Shown: positions 1 through 6,413 of the stretch, piece after piece
Position numbering within the stretch: position 1 is the first letter of the stretch
Layout: every line of letters starts with the position of its first letter
Origin: Streptosporangiaceae bacterium
Lineage (GTDB): Bacteria; Actinomycetota; Actinomycetes; Streptosporangiales; Streptosporangiaceae
NCBI GenBank assembly: GCA_030042885.1
Contig: JASHYW010000194.1
Location: 1 to 11,067 of the forward strand
DNA length: 11,067 nt
Reading direction: 5' to 3'
The notes under the pieces: model-generated
Database searches by the model: none
The model's input: only the letters and a program-made list of their open reading frames with translations
What the model was told of the DNA's origin: nothing
Program-made: the position numbers and the translations under genes

Positions 1-1
1 T

Positions 2-397
2 TGGGCGCTGGCGATGAAGTTCCGCCACGACTACGCGGCCGCGAACGTGCCGATGCTGCCGGTGGTGGCCCCGCCCGCGGGGGTCGCGCGGAAGATCGTG
101 TGGTACTCCTGGGCCAGGGTGGCGGCCACGCTGGCCCTGACCGGGTACGCCGGCTGGATCTACGGCATCCTGGCCGCCGGCCTGGGCGCCTGGTTCCTGG
201 CCGAGGCGCACCGGCTGGACCGCAGGGTCCGGTCGGCCCCGTCCCCGGACGACCAGCCCCCGGGCAGCCAGGCCGCGGACGGACCCCCAAGCCCTCCGCC
301 CGCCCCGATGCGCCTGTTCCACCTGTCCATCGCCTACCTGACCCTCCTGTTCGCCGCCGTCGCGGTCACCGCCCTGCTCCCGTGGGGCCGCTGGTAG
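2..397 (+). CDS. ctaB: Heme O synthase (protoheme IX farnesyltransferase), C-terminal part
   Basis: This gene is cut by the left edge; only the last ~131 residues are present, in frame from base 2 to TAG at 395-397. The visible part opens with [20 protein letters not shown], the cytoplasmic loop typical of the CtaB/CyoE branch of the UbiA prenyltransferase superfamily. Three hydrophobic helices follow, and the protein ends with a family-typical [15 protein letters not shown] segment. The enzyme farnesylates protoheme IX to heme O, the precursor of heme A for aa3-type cytochrome oxidase, in the cytoplasmic membrane. The catalytic Asp-rich motifs lie outside the window. A Pro-rich linker (about residues 76-98 of the fragment) sits between the last helices. 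The family assignment rests on recognised motifs and is strong; whether the N-terminal part is intact cannot be judged. Confidence 0.9.
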   Translation, partial: WALAMKFRHDYAAANVPMLPVVAPPAGVARKIVWYSWARVAATLALTGYAGWIYGILAAGLGAWFLAEAHRLDRRVRSAPSPDDQPPGSQAADGPPSPPPAPMRLFHLSIAYLTLLFAAVAVTALLPWGRW

Positions 398-646
398 TCT
401 CGCCCCGGCGGCCGGCCTGCACCATGACTGCCGATGGGCACGGGTGTGGCCTAGTCTGCCGGATGTGGCCAGGCATATCCCTCATGGCCTGAGAGGGAGG
501 TCATGACGGCCAGCGACGTGATCTGGCCGGGCCTTCCCGTCGGCATGTTCCCGCGGTGCGGGTGAGCGGGTGGCGTCACGATTCCTTCATGTTGAGGCGG
601 TAGACCGTCTGCGAGGGCTTGCCGCAGAACATGAGGAGGTAGGCGA
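398..646. other. Intergenic region between ctaB and the glycosidase gene
   Basis: Besides the minus-strand 28-codon frame and the ribosome site at 633-640, this gap holds TAGTCT at 452-457, a possible -10 with no clear -35. A small hairpin CCCGC/GCGGG lies at 550-562. A 20-codon plus-strand frame at 503-565 has a purine-rich stretch before its ATG but no recognisable content. Confidence 0.4.
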
Positions 647-662
647 GTGCCACGACCGGCAT
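576..662 (-). CDS. Possible 28-residue small protein on the minus strand
   Basis: Read on the minus strand, ATG (662-660) opens a 28-codon frame ending in TGA (578-576). The peptide has a hydrophobic first half (VVALAYLLMFCG) and a polar tail (KPSQTVYRLNMKES). Nearly every codon ends in G or C, with GCA and GAA the exceptions, like the real genes nearby. An in-frame TAG lies four codons upstream of the ATG, so the frame cannot be much longer. No convincing ribosome binding site is visible. It overlaps the first 16 bases of the glycosidase gene on the other strand. I do not recognise the sequence. It could be a small membrane peptide, the surviving C-terminal end of a lost gene, or chance in GC-rich DNA. 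Confidence 0.3.
   Translation of the reverse strand: MPVVALAYLLMFCGKPSQTVYRLNMKES
633..640 (+). promoter_or_regulatory. Strong ribosome binding site of the glycosidase gene
   Basis: GAGGAGGT is a near-perfect anti-16S match placed 6 nt before GTG 647. It fixes that GTG as the start, although other possible starts exist further upstream in other frames. Confidence 0.8.
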
Positions 663-2155
663 CGCACCGCGCTAGCCAGCACAGCGCCTCGCCGTACGGG
701 GACAATCCCTCGCCGTACGAGCACGGTCCGTACCAACTCGATCCGTATGGCCCGGACGGTGCACCCTACGGACCGGACCCATCGCAGTACAGGCCCGGCC
801 CTTCCTCGTACGGGCTGGGCCACGCCAGCCACGGGCCTGATCTCTACGCGCCCGGTCCCGGGCGGTACGGCCAGGCCTTGCCCTATGACCCCCAGCCGTA
901 CGACTCCGGCGAGACCCTGCCGCCGGACGACGGCGACGGCGGGTACGGCGACCCGCCGCCGGGACGCCGCAGGCGCGGTAGCGGCGCCAGGCGCGGTAGC
1001 GGCGCCAGGCGCGATAGGGGCGCTAAGGGACCCGGCCGGGTGCGCAGGCTGCTGCGGCGCCGCACGGTGCGGGTCATCCTGGCCCTCATCGCCGTGTTCT
1101 GCTGCTGGCTCACCTTCTCCGTTGGCCAGGCGCTCGCCGCTCCGGGCGGCGGGTCGCTGTCCTCCAAGCTGGCCGAATGGGCCAGGGATCACGACCTGGG
1201 CCCGGTGGTGACGTTCGGCGAGTGGCTGACGTACCAGCCGCCCAAGGTGGGCGGCAAGCCGAGCTCGACGATCGCGGTGCCGAAGGGCGCCGCGGTGAAG
1301 TACAAGAAGGTCCATGGCTTCCAGCCGATCATCCCGCCGCGGCTGAGCTCGCCGGCTGGCGCGCCGCTGCCCGGCGAGGGCGTGTGGCGCGTGCTCGAGA
1401 CGGTCAAGGGCGAGCCGGCCATCTTCGGCACCTTCCTGCGCCCGTCCCCGGTCTACACCTCCTACGTGGCCGGGATCGTCTCGATGGACCAGCGGCTGGT
1501 CACCTTCCAGCTGCATCCCGGCGCGGAGGACCCGGGCCCGGGTAACTGGAACGCCCAGCCGTGGATCCCGCCCGGCACGCGCACCGGCCTGCTCGCCACC
1601 TTCAACGGCGGGTTCAAGATAGACACCGCAGGCGGCGGCTTCTACCTCAACGGCCACACCGCCGGGACGCTCACCGACGGGGCCGCCTCGGTGGTCTACT
1701 ACCGCAACGGCACCATCAAGATCGGCCAGTGGGGCCGGGACGTGCAGATGACCCCGAACGTGGTTGGCGTCCGGCAGAACCTCAGGCTCATCGTCGATCA
1801 CGGCCACGTGCCGGCGAGCGTGAACCAGAACGTGCTGAGCAGCTGGGGCGCCACCCTGGGCGGCGGCTACTACGTGTGGCGCTCCGGGCTGGGCATCACC
1901 AAGGGCGGCCGGATCATCTTCGTCTACGGCCCGGCGCTCAACGTGCAGGAACTCGCCGGCCTGCTGCAGCGGGCGGGCGCGGTGGAGGCCCTGCAGCTGG
2001 ACATCAACCCGTACTGGATGTCCTTCGAGTACTACAAGGCGGACGGCCACCCGTCGGACCCGACCCCGGTGAACCTGCTGATCAGCCAGCAGCAGAGCGC
2101 GTACCGGTACTACTCGGTCTACAGCCGCGACTTCACCGCGGTCTACGCCCGGTGA
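647..2155 (+). CDS. Membrane-anchored phosphodiester glycosidase (NAGPA/DUF2233-type) domain protein
   Basis: This is a 502-residue protein starting at GTG, set by the GAGGAGGT site 6 nt upstream. Residues 1-100 are a Pro/Tyr/Gly-rich disordered segment with repeated PYGPD/SPY-like units. Residues 106-140 are Arg-rich with a GSGARR repeat. One membrane helix lies at about 141-164 (VRVILALIAVFCCWLTFSVG), so the rest is probably extracytoplasmic with the N-terminus inside. The C-terminal domain carries FNGGFKI (319-325), GGGFYLNG (329-336) and a late LQLDIN (449-454). This is the pattern of the phosphodiester glycosidase family, related to the human uncovering enzyme that removes GlcNAc from phosphodiesters. 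Its substrate here is unknown; an envelope glycan or polyprenyl-phosphate sugar is a guess from the neighbours. It lies directly upstream of the UbiA gene, probably in the same transcript. Confidence 0.82.
   Translation: MPRPASHRASQHSASPYGDNPSPYEHGPYQLDPYGPDGAPYGPDPSQYRPGPSSYGLGHASHGPDLYAPGPGRYGQALPYDPQPYDSGETLPPDDGDGGYGDPPPGRRRRGSGARRGSGARRDRGAKGPGRVRRLLRRRTVRVILALIAVFCCWLTFSVGQALAAPGGGSLSSKLAEWARDHDLGPVVTFGEWLTYQPPKVGGKPSSTIAVPKGAAVKYKKVHGFQPIIPPRLSSPAGAPLPGEGVWRVLETVKGEPAIFGTFLRPSPVYTSYVAGIVSMDQRLVTFQLHPGAEDPGPGNWNAQPWIPPGTRTGLLATFNGGFKIDTAGGGFYLNGHTAGTLTDGAASVVYYRNGTIKIGQWGRDVQMTPNVVGVRQNLRLIVDHGHVPASVNQNVLSSWGATLGGGYYVWRSGLGITKGGRIIFVYGPALNVQELAGLLQRAGAVEALQLDINPYWMSFEYYKADGHPSDPTPVNLLISQQQSAYRYYSVYSRDFTAVYAR
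971..1024 (+). repeat. 18-bp tandem repeat, three copies, inside the glycosidase gene
   Basis: The unit AGGCGCGGTAGCGGCGCC occurs at 971-988 and 989-1006, with a third, diverged copy at 1007-1024. The length is a multiple of three, so the frame is kept. It encodes the basic RRGSGA repeat between the Pro/Tyr-rich segment and the membrane helix. Copy number may vary between strains. Confidence 0.85.
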
Positions 2156-2226
2156 CCGCCGAGGCCAGCGCCACCGAGGAGTCCGCCGGCGCCATTGCCG
2201 CCACGGCGGTCGCCGGATCACGCGCC

Positions 2227-2232
2227 AGGAGG
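2227..2232 (+). promoter_or_regulatory. Ribosome binding site that decides the ubiA-type start
   Basis: AGGAGG at 2227-2232 lies 6 nt before GTG 2239 but directly abuts ATG 2233. This favours GTG 2239 over ATG 2233 and over the overlapping GTG at 2152. Confidence 0.65.
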
Positions 2233-2238
2233 ATGCGC

Positions 2239-3126
2239 GTGGCCAGGCACGCCCGCCGCCCGGCCTGGCCTATCTCGGTGCTGCGCACGGCCAGGCCCCG
2301 GCAGTGGCCGAAGAACCTGCTGGTCTTCGCCGCCCCGCTGGCGGGTGCGACGCTCGGCCGGCGCTACGGGCTGGGCTACGCCCTGCTGGCCGCGGCCGCC
2401 TTCGGCTGCGCCTCGGTCGCGGTGTACTTCATCAACGACGTCGCCGACGCAGAGCGCGACCGCCGCCATCCCCGCAAGCGCTACCGCCCGGTGGCCGCCG
2501 GCGACCTGCCCGCGTCTCATGCCCTGATGATCGGCGCGGCGTGCGCCGCACTCGGCCTGGCGGCCGGCGTGGCCGCTTCGGTCCCGCTGCTCACCGCCGC
2601 GGTCGGCGGCTACCTGGCCATGTCGTTCGTGTACTCCTGGGTCCTCAAGCACATCGCGGTGGTGGAGCTGGTCTTCGTGGCGTCTGGTTTCCTGCTGCGC
2701 GTGCTCGGCGGCGCGGCCGCTACCCACGTGCCGCCGTCCGGCTGGTTCCTGCTGGTGTGCAGCCTGGGCGCGCTGAGCGTGGCGACCGCCAAGCGCTACA
2801 CGGAGCTGGCGGGCCTCGGCGCCGTGGCGGTCCGGCACCGCCCGGCCCTGCGCTGGTACCGGCCCACGGCACTGCTGGTGACCCAGTGGGTGCTCAGCGC
2901 CATGATGATCACGGCCTACCTGGCCTGGGCCGCCGGGGAACGCACGGACGCGCAAGCCTGGCACCTGATCAGCGCCGTGCCGCTCGCGGCGGCCCTGATC
3001 CAGTTCGCCGTCCTGACCGCCCGGCATACCACCGCGCCGGTGGAAGACCTGCTGACCCGCAACGGTGTCATGCTGACCTGCGAGCTGAGCTGGCTGGCGC
3101 TGTTCGTGACGGGCCTGCAAGTGTGA
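2239..3126 (+). CDS. ubiA: Decaprenyl-phosphate phosphoribosyltransferase (UbiA family, DPPR synthase)
   Basis: From GTG 2239 the protein has 295 residues, close to the ~302 of mycobacterial Rv3806c. It begins with a family-typical RPRQWPKNLLVFAAPLAG (19-36). The substrate/Mg motif NDVADAERD (66-74) is followed by HPRKRYRP, the form seen in DPPR synthases rather than quinone prenyltransferases. A second motif region has SLGALSVATAKRYTEL. Several membrane helices run through the chain. The enzyme transfers phosphoribose from PRPP to decaprenyl phosphate, the first committed step toward polyprenyl-phosphoryl arabinose. The frame is also open from GTG 2152, which overlaps the glycosidase stop as GTGA; that would add 29 Ala/Thr-rich residues. 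The later start is preferred for its AGGAGG site and family length. The natural lipid length in this organism is unknown. Confidence 0.88.
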   Translation: MARHARRPAWPISVLRTARPRQWPKNLLVFAAPLAGATLGRRYGLGYALLAAAAFGCASVAVYFINDVADAERDRRHPRKRYRPVAAGDLPASHALMIGAACAALGLAAGVAASVPLLTAAVGGYLAMSFVYSWVLKHIAVVELVFVASGFLLRVLGGAAATHVPPSGWFLLVCSLGALSVATAKRYTELAGLGAVAVRHRPALRWYRPTALLVTQWVLSAMMITAYLAWAAGERTDAQAWHLISAVPLAAALIQFAVLTARHTTAPVEDLLTRNGVMLTCELSWLALFVTGLQV

Positions 3127-3138
3127 TTGCGCCGATGA

Positions 3139-3239
3139 GGGTTATTCAGAAAGCGGCTAGCGAGCATGGGCCTAGCGGCCCGTGCGAGCGGTCGCTGCAG
3201 GTGAGGCAGCGGGAACCGGCACGGGAATCTGAATAACCC
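3139..3239. repeat. 101-bp element with perfect 12-bp terminal inverted repeats and internal hairpins
   Basis: GGGTTATTCAGA (3139-3150) is the exact reverse complement of TCTGAATAACCC (3228-3239). Both arms are strikingly AT-rich for this genome. Inside lie two more hairpins: GCATGGGCC/GGCCCGTGC at 3164-3185 (9 pairs including one G-U, 4-nt loop) and CGCTGC/GCAGCG at 3193-3211 (6 pairs, 7-nt loop). As RNA this would form a long closing stem with two branches. It fills nearly all of the gap between the UbiA-type gene and the DprE2-like gene. It could be a miniature inverted-repeat mobile element, a structured RNA or attenuator, or a processing signal within the operon. Apart from a possible 2-bp GA on each side, no target-site duplication is evident. 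Confidence 0.8.
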
Positions 3240-3274
3240 GAACTTTCCGGATAAGCACTGTGACTGGTGGATCA

Positions 3275-4030
3275 ATGAATATTTTCCCGAACGATCCTGG
3301 GTCCCCCGCCCGGGTCCTGCTGCTGGGCGGCACCAGCGAAATCGGCCTGGCCATCCTGGCCGCGCTCGGCCTGCCCGCGGGCGCCGAGGTCATCCTGGCC
3401 GGGCGCGACGAGCAGCGGCTCGCCGCCGCGGGCAAGGAACTGCCCGGCCAGGTGCGGACCGTCCGGTACGACGCCACCGAGACCGGCAGCCATCAGGCGT
3501 TCGTCGACGGGATATTCGCCGAGGGCCCTGTGGACCTGGTCGTATCCGCGGCCGGCATCCTCGTGCCCCAAGCCGATTGCCAGCGTGACGTGCGGCTGGC
3601 CGCCACGATGATCGAGACCAATTTCACCGGGCACGTCAGCACCCTGCTCGCGGTTGCCGCCCGGATGCGTGCCCGGGGCCGCGGCACCATCGTCGTGCTG
3701 TCGTCGGTCGCCGCGGTCCGCCCGCGCAAGGCCAACCCGGTGTACGGCGCGGCCAAGGCCGGGCTGGACGCCTTCGCCCGCGGGCTCACCGACCTGCTGC
3801 ACGGCAGCGGGGTCCGGGTGCTGCTGGTCCGGCCCGGCTTTGTCGCCGGCCGGATGACCGCGGGCATGCCGCCCGCGCCGCTGGCCACCACCCCGCAGGC
3901 CGTGGGCGCGGCCACCGCCGCCGCGCTGCGCGGCGGCAAGACCACGGTCTGGGTCCCGTCGTCCCTGGCCGGGCTCGCCCTCGCGCTGCGCCTCATCCCG
4001 AGGCCGCTATGGCGCCGCATTTCCCGGTAA
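3275..4030 (+). CDS. dprE2: DprE2-like decaprenylphosphoryl-2-keto-ribose reductase (SDR family)
   Basis: The 251-residue protein starts at ATG 3275, placing 13 residues before the nucleotide-binding strand, as in mycobacterial DprE2. GTG 3260 is an in-frame alternative. It is a short-chain dehydrogenase/reductase: the cofactor loop LLLGGTSEIG (15-24) has the DprE2-type spelling, N116 and S143/S144 lie in expected places, and the catalytic Tyr157 and Lys161 occur in VYGAAKAGLDAF. The C-terminus (VWVPSSLAGLALALRLIPRP, then LWRRISR) resembles the DprE2 tail. The known reaction is NAD(P)H-dependent reduction of the 2-keto intermediate to polyprenyl-phosphoryl arabinose, completing the epimerisation begun by DprE1. 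The UbiA neighbour supports this role. DprE1 is not adjacent, so it must be encoded elsewhere or the pathway differs. Weak GGTGG is the only ribosome binding site seen. Confidence 0.85.
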   Translation: MNIFPNDPGSPARVLLLGGTSEIGLAILAALGLPAGAEVILAGRDEQRLAAAGKELPGQVRTVRYDATETGSHQAFVDGIFAEGPVDLVVSAAGILVPQADCQRDVRLAATMIETNFTGHVSTLLAVAARMRARGRGTIVVLSSVAAVRPRKANPVYGAAKAGLDAFARGLTDLLHGSGVRVLLVRPGFVAGRMTAGMPPAPLATTPQAVGAATAAALRGGKTTVWVPSSLAGLALALRLIPRPLWRRISR

Positions 4031-4031
4031 C

Positions 4032-4074
4032 TCCCGGGGGGACGCCCCCCCGGGATCCCCCCGCGCACGGGGGG
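4032..4074 (+). terminator. Tandem G/C-rich hairpins ending the envelope block
   Basis: Two nucleotides after the dprE2 stop, TCCCGGGGGG (4032-4041) pairs perfectly with CCCCCCGGGA (4046-4055) around a 4-nt loop. A second hairpin, CCCCCCG (4057-4063) with CGGGGGG (4068-4074), follows at once. Further G and C runs continue to about 4120 and could pair in alternative ways. There is no U-tract, as is common for actinobacterial terminators. The position between two operons supports a terminator role. Confidence 0.65.
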
Positions 4075-4150
4075 GCTGCCCGCCCCCCCGTACCCCCCTG
4101 GGCCCCCTACTCGGGGGGACAAGCCCGTAACACCGCCTCGCCCGCGCAGG

Positions 4151-4156
4151 TAGGGT
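4151..4156 (+). promoter_or_regulatory. Candidate -10 element for a leaderless response-regulator transcript
   Basis: TAGGGT matches the actinobacterial TANNNT -10 pattern and ends 8 nt before GTG 4165. This spacing would start transcription at or next to the start codon. No good -35 is visible, and GGGAG (4158-4162) is too close to the GTG to be an ideal ribosome site. Confidence 0.4.
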
Positions 4157-4164
4157 CGGGAGCT

Positions 4165-4833
4165 GTGAGAGTGCTGGTTGCGGAGGACGACGAGAGTCTC
4201 GGCGAGATCCTGGCCCGCGGGCTCAAGGAACAGGGTTACGTGGTGGACCTGGTGCCCGACGGCGAGACGGCCGCCTCCTACCTGCGGTTCTACCAGTACG
4301 AGGTGGCCGTGGTCGACTGGCGCATGCCCCGGCTGTCCGGCCTGGACCTGGTGCAGCGGCTGCGCCGGTCCGGCACGCCCGTCCCGGTGCTGATGCTGAC
4401 CGCCCGGGACACCCCGGCGGACCGGATCGCCGGCCTGGACGCGGGCGCCGACGACTACCTGGTCAAGCCCTTCGACTTCGGCGAGCTGCTGGCCCGGCTG
4501 CGGGCGCTGCAGCGCAGGCCGCCGGTCAGCCGGTCGCCCCGGATGGTCATCGGGGAGCTCGAGTTCGACCCGGCGGCCCGGGAGGTGACGGTCTGCGGGC
4601 GCAGCCCCGCGCTGACCGGCATCGAGCTCGGCATCCTCGAGATCCTCATGCGCCGCTCTCCCGGCGTGGCCGACCGCCGCTCGATCGCCCAGCATGTCTG
4701 GGACAACGAGGCCGACGCGTTCGGGTCGAACACCATCGACGTGCACCTGGCCCGGCTGCGGTCCAAGCTGGCCGGCGCCGGAGTGCGGATCGAGACCGTG
4801 CGCGGCGTCGGGTACCGGATCATCCCCGCATGA
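4165..4833 (+). CDS. OmpR/PhoB-family response regulator
   Basis: The 222-residue protein starts at GTG, which gives a receiver domain beginning VRVLVAEDDE as expected. Receiver landmarks are the acidic pair D8/D9, the phospho-acceptor D51 in VVDWRMP, T79 in LMLTARD, and K101 in LVKPFDFGELLARLRAL. After a short linker the winged-helix DNA-binding domain (about 125-222) ends with NTIDVHLARLRSKL and RIETVRGVGYRI, typical of OmpR-type regulators. It is phosphorylated by the partner kinase and then binds DNA at target promoters. The kinase gene begins 13 nt downstream, so the two form one operon. The frame is open upstream to 4009, but that extension crosses the hairpin run and the previous stop and is not credible. 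Target genes and signal are not evident. Confidence 0.93.
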   Translation: MRVLVAEDDESLGEILARGLKEQGYVVDLVPDGETAASYLRFYQYEVAVVDWRMPRLSGLDLVQRLRRSGTPVPVLMLTARDTPADRIAGLDAGADDYLVKPFDFGELLARLRALQRRPPVSRSPRMVIGELEFDPAAREVTVCGRSPALTGIELGILEILMRRSPGVADRRSIAQHVWDNEADAFGSNTIDVHLARLRSKLAGAGVRIETVRGVGYRIIPA

Positions 4834-4846
4834 GGGGAGCTACCGC

Positions 4847-6133
4847 ATGAAGGTCAGCCCCGCCGCCAGGGCCGCCGCCAAGGCGACGGCGGTCATCGCC
4901 GTCGTCTACGTCATCGCCGTGATCGTGCTCAACGTGGTGGTGTCCTCTCACCTGACCGAGCAGACCGATGACCGCCTGGCCAGCCGCCTGACCGCCGCCC
5001 TGCATGATCCGGCCGTGCTGAGCCAGCCCGTGGCCCGGGCCGGGCATGAGGCGTCGGACGACACCGACCTCGACGCGGACGGGGCGCCGGTCTTCCTCTG
5101 GTCGGCCGGCGCGGCCGGATCGGTCGTCGCGCATAGTCCAGGTGCCCCGTCGCTGCCCGCGAACCTGCTCGCGGTACACGCGCCGCGTGACGGGCTCGCG
5201 GTGACCGCCAGCCTCGGCTCGGTGGGACCGTTCCGGCTGAAGATGACGCGGGACGGCAGCGGCTGGCTGGTCGCCGGGCAGTCCCTGGCCGACGATGCTC
5301 ACACCCAGCGCCTGCTGATGTACGGCGAGCTCATCGCCGGGCCGTTCCTGCTGCTGGCCATGTTCCTCGGCTCTTGGGTGGTGGGCTGGACGGCCCTGGC
5401 GCCGGTCGAGCAGTCGCGGCGCCGCCAGCTCGAGTTCACCGCCGACGCCTCGCACGAGCTGCGCACCCCGCTCAGCGTGATCAGGGCCGAAGCCGACGTG
5501 GCCCTGGGCAGCCCGCGCGAGGCGGCCGAGTACCGCGACGCACTGGCCCGCATCCAGGGCGAGAGCCGGCGGCTGCGCCAGCTGGTCGACGACATGCTGT
5601 GGCTGGCCAGGTTCGACTCCCGGCCGCCGCCGCCCTCGGATGAGCCGGTGGACCTGGTCACGCTGGCCCAGGCCTGCGCGGACCGGTTCCGCGCGGTCGG
5701 CCCCGCGATCACCGCGGAGGTGGGCACCGAGCCCGCACTGATCAGCGCGCCGCCGGAGTGGATCGACCGGCTGGCAGGCGTGCTGATGGACAACGCCTGC
5801 CGCTACGCGGGGGCCGACGGGCAGGTCAGAATCGCCGTCCGTGCGCACGGCAGCCGGGTCACCCTCACCGTCGAAGACAGCGGTCCCGGCATCCCCACAT
5901 CCAAGCGGCCGCGGCTGTTCGACCGGTTCCACCGCGCGACCGAGGACGGCGCGGGCACGGGCCTGGGCCTGGCCATCGGCGATTCGATCGTGCGCTCCAC
6001 CGGCGGCCGGTGGCAGATCGGCGACTCGCCGCTGGGCGGGGCGCTCATGGCCGTGTCCTGGCGGCACTCCCAGCCGCATCGTCCCGCCGCCCAGCGCCTG
6101 GCCGCCAGCAACGCCTCCGGACCGGGAGCCTGA
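4847..6133 (+). CDS. Membrane sensor histidine kinase lacking a HAMP domain
   Basis: The 428-residue protein starts at ATG with GGGGAG (4834-4839) 7 nt upstream. Membrane helix 1 is at about 13-33, an extracytoplasmic sensor region at about 34-155, and helix 2 at about 157-183. Only ~19 residues separate helix 2 from the phospho-acceptor H203 in FTADASHELRTPLS, so there is no room for a HAMP linker. This resembles CiaH-like kinases. The catalytic domain shows the N box with N316 (DNACRYAG), D344 in VEDSGPGIP, the F box RLFDRFHRA, and the G2 box GTGLGLAIG. It should autophosphorylate and pass phosphate to D51 of the upstream regulator. The sensor region is Ala/Asp-rich without a recognisable ligand fold. 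No stress-specific gene is adjacent, so the signal is unknown. Confidence 0.93.
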   Translation: MKVSPAARAAAKATAVIAVVYVIAVIVLNVVVSSHLTEQTDDRLASRLTAALHDPAVLSQPVARAGHEASDDTDLDADGAPVFLWSAGAAGSVVAHSPGAPSLPANLLAVHAPRDGLAVTASLGSVGPFRLKMTRDGSGWLVAGQSLADDAHTQRLLMYGELIAGPFLLLAMFLGSWVVGWTALAPVEQSRRRQLEFTADASHELRTPLSVIRAEADVALGSPREAAEYRDALARIQGESRRLRQLVDDMLWLARFDSRPPPPSDEPVDLVTLAQACADRFRAVGPAITAEVGTEPALISAPPEWIDRLAGVLMDNACRYAGADGQVRIAVRAHGSRVTLTVEDSGPGIPTSKRPRLFDRFHRATEDGAGTGLGLAIGDSIVRSTGGRWQIGDSPLGGALMAVSWRHSQPHRPAAQRLAASNASGPGA

Positions 6134-6185
6134 TCCCGCCGGGCGATCAGACCTGGCTGGCTGCCGGTCATCCGCCGGGCGGGAT
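6133..6185 (+). terminator. Possible terminator-like inverted repeat after the kinase gene
   Basis: ATCCCGCC (6133-6140), overlapping the kinase stop codon, is an exact inverted match of GGCGGGAT (6178-6185). An inner GACC/GGTC pair lies at 6150-6153 and 6166-6169. The loop is long (37 nt) and there is no U-tract, so termination is only inferred from position at the operon end. Confidence 0.3.
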
Positions 6186-6258
6186 GAATGTCACGCTGGC
6201 GGGCGCAGGGCTCACTGAGACCGGGAGCCCGAGTCCCCGAAGGTGATCTGAACCTTCC
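6186..6258 (+). promoter_or_regulatory. Structured stretch, possible remnant of a cobalamin-type riboswitch
   Basis: The stretch contains hairpins GGGCTC (6208-6213) with GAGCCC (6225-6230) and GAAGGT (6239-6244) with ACCTTC (6252-6257). The CACTGAGACCGGGAG wording loosely recalls the CCACTGTGACCGGGGAG part of actinobacterial cobalamin riboswitches, which control some NiCoT transporters. The conserved 3' box (AGTCAGGA-like) is not present. The downstream NiCoT fragment makes the idea attractive, but the match is weak. Confidence 0.18.
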
Positions 6259-6413
6259 GTATCGAGCAGGCGATCGGCGCGATCGCGGCCACAGTGCCCT
6301 ACCTGCCGGCATACTGGTGGCTGTCCTTCGACGCGATCCTGCGCGCGCCTGTCGACACATTCACCCTGCTCAAGGGGCTGTTGTCGTTCGGCGTGTACAC
6401 GGCTGCTTCATGA
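6252..6413 (+). pseudogene. Unidentified membrane-protein remnant
   Basis: A frame of 53 codons with strong G/C third-position bias runs from just after an in-frame TGA (6249-6251) to TGA 6411-6413. It lacks a plausible start near its left end; GTG 6294 is the first candidate. The translation is hydrophobic and protein-like, including TVPYLPAYWWLSFDAIL and FTLLKGLLSFGVYT. I do not recognise the family, and it does not resemble the missing N-terminal part of the NiCoT transporter that follows in another frame. The stop overlaps the ATG at 6410 as ATGA. It looks like a fragment of a second gene joined to the NiCoT remnant by a deletion. A frameshift inside one unfamiliar gene is the alternative. 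Confidence 0.4.

Noticed and set aside
503..565. 20-codon plus-strand frame as a leader peptide of the glycosidase gene
   Set aside because: The purine-rich stretch ends only 2 nt before the ATG, there is no regulatory codon run, and 81 bp separate it from the gene.
587..2221. Very long minus-strand open frame (544 codons) opposite the glycosidase gene
   Set aside because: Its product is Arg/Ala/Gly-rich without any domain, and the plus strand has clear family motifs, a strong ribosome site and a membrane helix. It is open only because of high GC.
3139..3239. tRNA-like or rRNA-derived gene suggested by the branched fold
   Set aside because: The closing stem is 12 bp instead of 7, there is no T-loop sequence, no anticodon arm of the right size, and only two branches.
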